A stretch of DNA of 7,266 nt from NCBI GenBank assembly GCA_012032855.1, contig JAAUQA010000154.1, positions 1 through 7,266 on the forward strand, given 5' to 3'. Position 1 is the first letter of the stretch. Every line of letters starts with the position of its first letter. Positions 6,499 through 7,266 of this stretch are shown here, in pieces. A model generated the notes under the pieces. That model worked only from the letters and a program-made list of their open reading frames with translations, was not told the DNA's origin and ran no database searches. This DNA is from Candidatus Competibacteraceae bacterium. GTDB taxonomy: Bacteria; Pseudomonadota; Gammaproteobacteria; Competibacterales; Competibacteraceae. Made by a program: the position numbers and the translations under genes.

Positions 6499-7266
6499 AT
6501 GAAGCTATCGACGTCGTTATTAACCAGCGGCATTGCCGCGTTGAGCCTAGCCTCGGCGGCCTTCGCGCACTACGGCATGGTCATCCCCTCGGATACCATG
6601 GTGACGCAGGACGACCCCCGCCAGGTTGGTCTCGAACTGACTTTCGCCCACCCGTTTGAGATGAAAGGCATGGAACTGGCCAAACCGGCGAAGTTCGCCG
6701 TGGTCGCCAATGGCAAAACCCTGGATCTGACCGACAGCCTGGAGCAGGTTAAGCTCATGGACCACGGTGCCTGGCGTTCCAGCTACACTATCGACCGACC
6801 CGGCTTATACGTGTTCTATATGGAGCCACAGCCCTACTGGGAACCGGCTGAGGACGCCTTTATCACGCACTACACCAAAACCTATGTTACCGCTTTCGGC
6901 GACGACGAAGGCTGGGACGCGGAACTGGGCCTGAAGACCGAGATCGTACCGTTATCCAAACCCTATGGGCTGTATGCCGGTAACGTGTTTCAAGGCATTG
7001 TTAAGCTTGATGGCCAACCAGTCCCCTATGCCGAGGTCGAAGTCGAATACTATAACCAGGCTCGCAAAGCCAGCGCCCCGACCGACGATATGATCACGCA
7101 AACCATCAAGGCCGATGCCGACGGGGTGTTCACCTACGCCGCGCCCCAGGCCGGCTGGTGGGGCTTTGCGCCCTGAATAGCGCCGATTACCAATTGGAAC
7201 ACGAAGGCGAACCCAAGAATGTCGAACTCGGCGCGGTGCTGTGGGTGCGGTTCCAAGCTTGGCAGG
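6499..7266 (+). CDS. nikK: NikK-type DUF4198 periplasmic protein, 3'-truncated by the window, one frameshift
   Basis: This is a periplasmic accessory protein of the kind encoded with the NikMN/NikQO (ECF-type) nickel importers. The start ATG at 6499 follows ggagag (6488-6493). The signal peptide [20 protein letters not shown] ends at AFA (residue 23), leaving a mature protein that begins [12 protein letters not shown]. Family hallmarks follow: [39 protein letters not shown] (split across about residues 106-127), [20 protein letters not shown] and the closing AGWWGFA. One base is missing near 7167-7173, where the frame would run into TGA. The next frame reads [15 protein letters not shown] and then [15 protein letters not shown], the expected C-terminus, to the window edge. 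His24, His51, His89 and His124 are candidate metal ligands. Transporter subunit genes may lie beyond the edge. Another divalent metal remains possible. Confidence 0.85.

Noticed and set aside
1..7266. Programmed ribosomal frameshifting as an explanation for the split genes
   Set aside because: Shifts occur in both directions in unrelated genes, without shared slippery heptamers or downstream structures.
1..7266. CRISPR arrays, tRNA or rRNA genes, full insertion sequences
   Set aside because: No regularly spaced repeats, cloverleaf-like genes or transposase reading frames were seen.

Overview
The window looks like a chromosomal segment of a gammaproteobacterium. I infer this from gene style and base composition only; a methylotroph or another nickel-enzyme user would fit, but nothing here fixes the genus. 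It has two parts.

The left part (1-1636) holds the 3' end of a 2OG-Fe(II) oxygenase-like gene (+ strand, TIGR02466 type) that converges on a membrane-bound GGDEF diguanylate cyclase (- strand). From 1637 to 2682 the DNA is mostly non-coding. It contains a weak terminator-like hairpin, a perfect 12-bp inverted repeat just upstream of a small gene for a signal-peptide-bearing protein, and a short palindrome in the leader of the operon that follows.

The right part (2683-7266, + strand, continuing past the window) is a compact five-gene cluster: a periplasmic DUF4198 protein, a HupE/UreJ-type membrane permease with an extra C-terminal domain, a MacB/LolD-type ABC ATPase, its FtsX/MacB-like permease with histidine motifs, and a NikK-type DUF4198 protein. 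The two inner junctions are ATGA overlaps. HupE/UreJ and NikK point to nickel (possibly cobalt or zinc). The MacB-like ABC pair is not a classical nickel importer, so the combination reads as a poorly described metal-acquisition system. My inference is that the periplasmic DUF4198 proteins bind metal, HupE provides a permease path, and the ABC pair drives or gates a periplasmic or envelope step.

All the recognisable genes except the ABC ATPase are broken by single-base frameshifts, and the cyclase also has an in-frame stop. About a dozen lesions can each be placed to within roughly 20 bases, because conserved protein sequence resumes in another frame. Several are in or beside short G or C runs and many compensate each other. 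This is more like an indel-prone sequence than true gene decay. Coordinates below therefore give whole reconstructed genes, and the products are described as they would read after single-base corrections.
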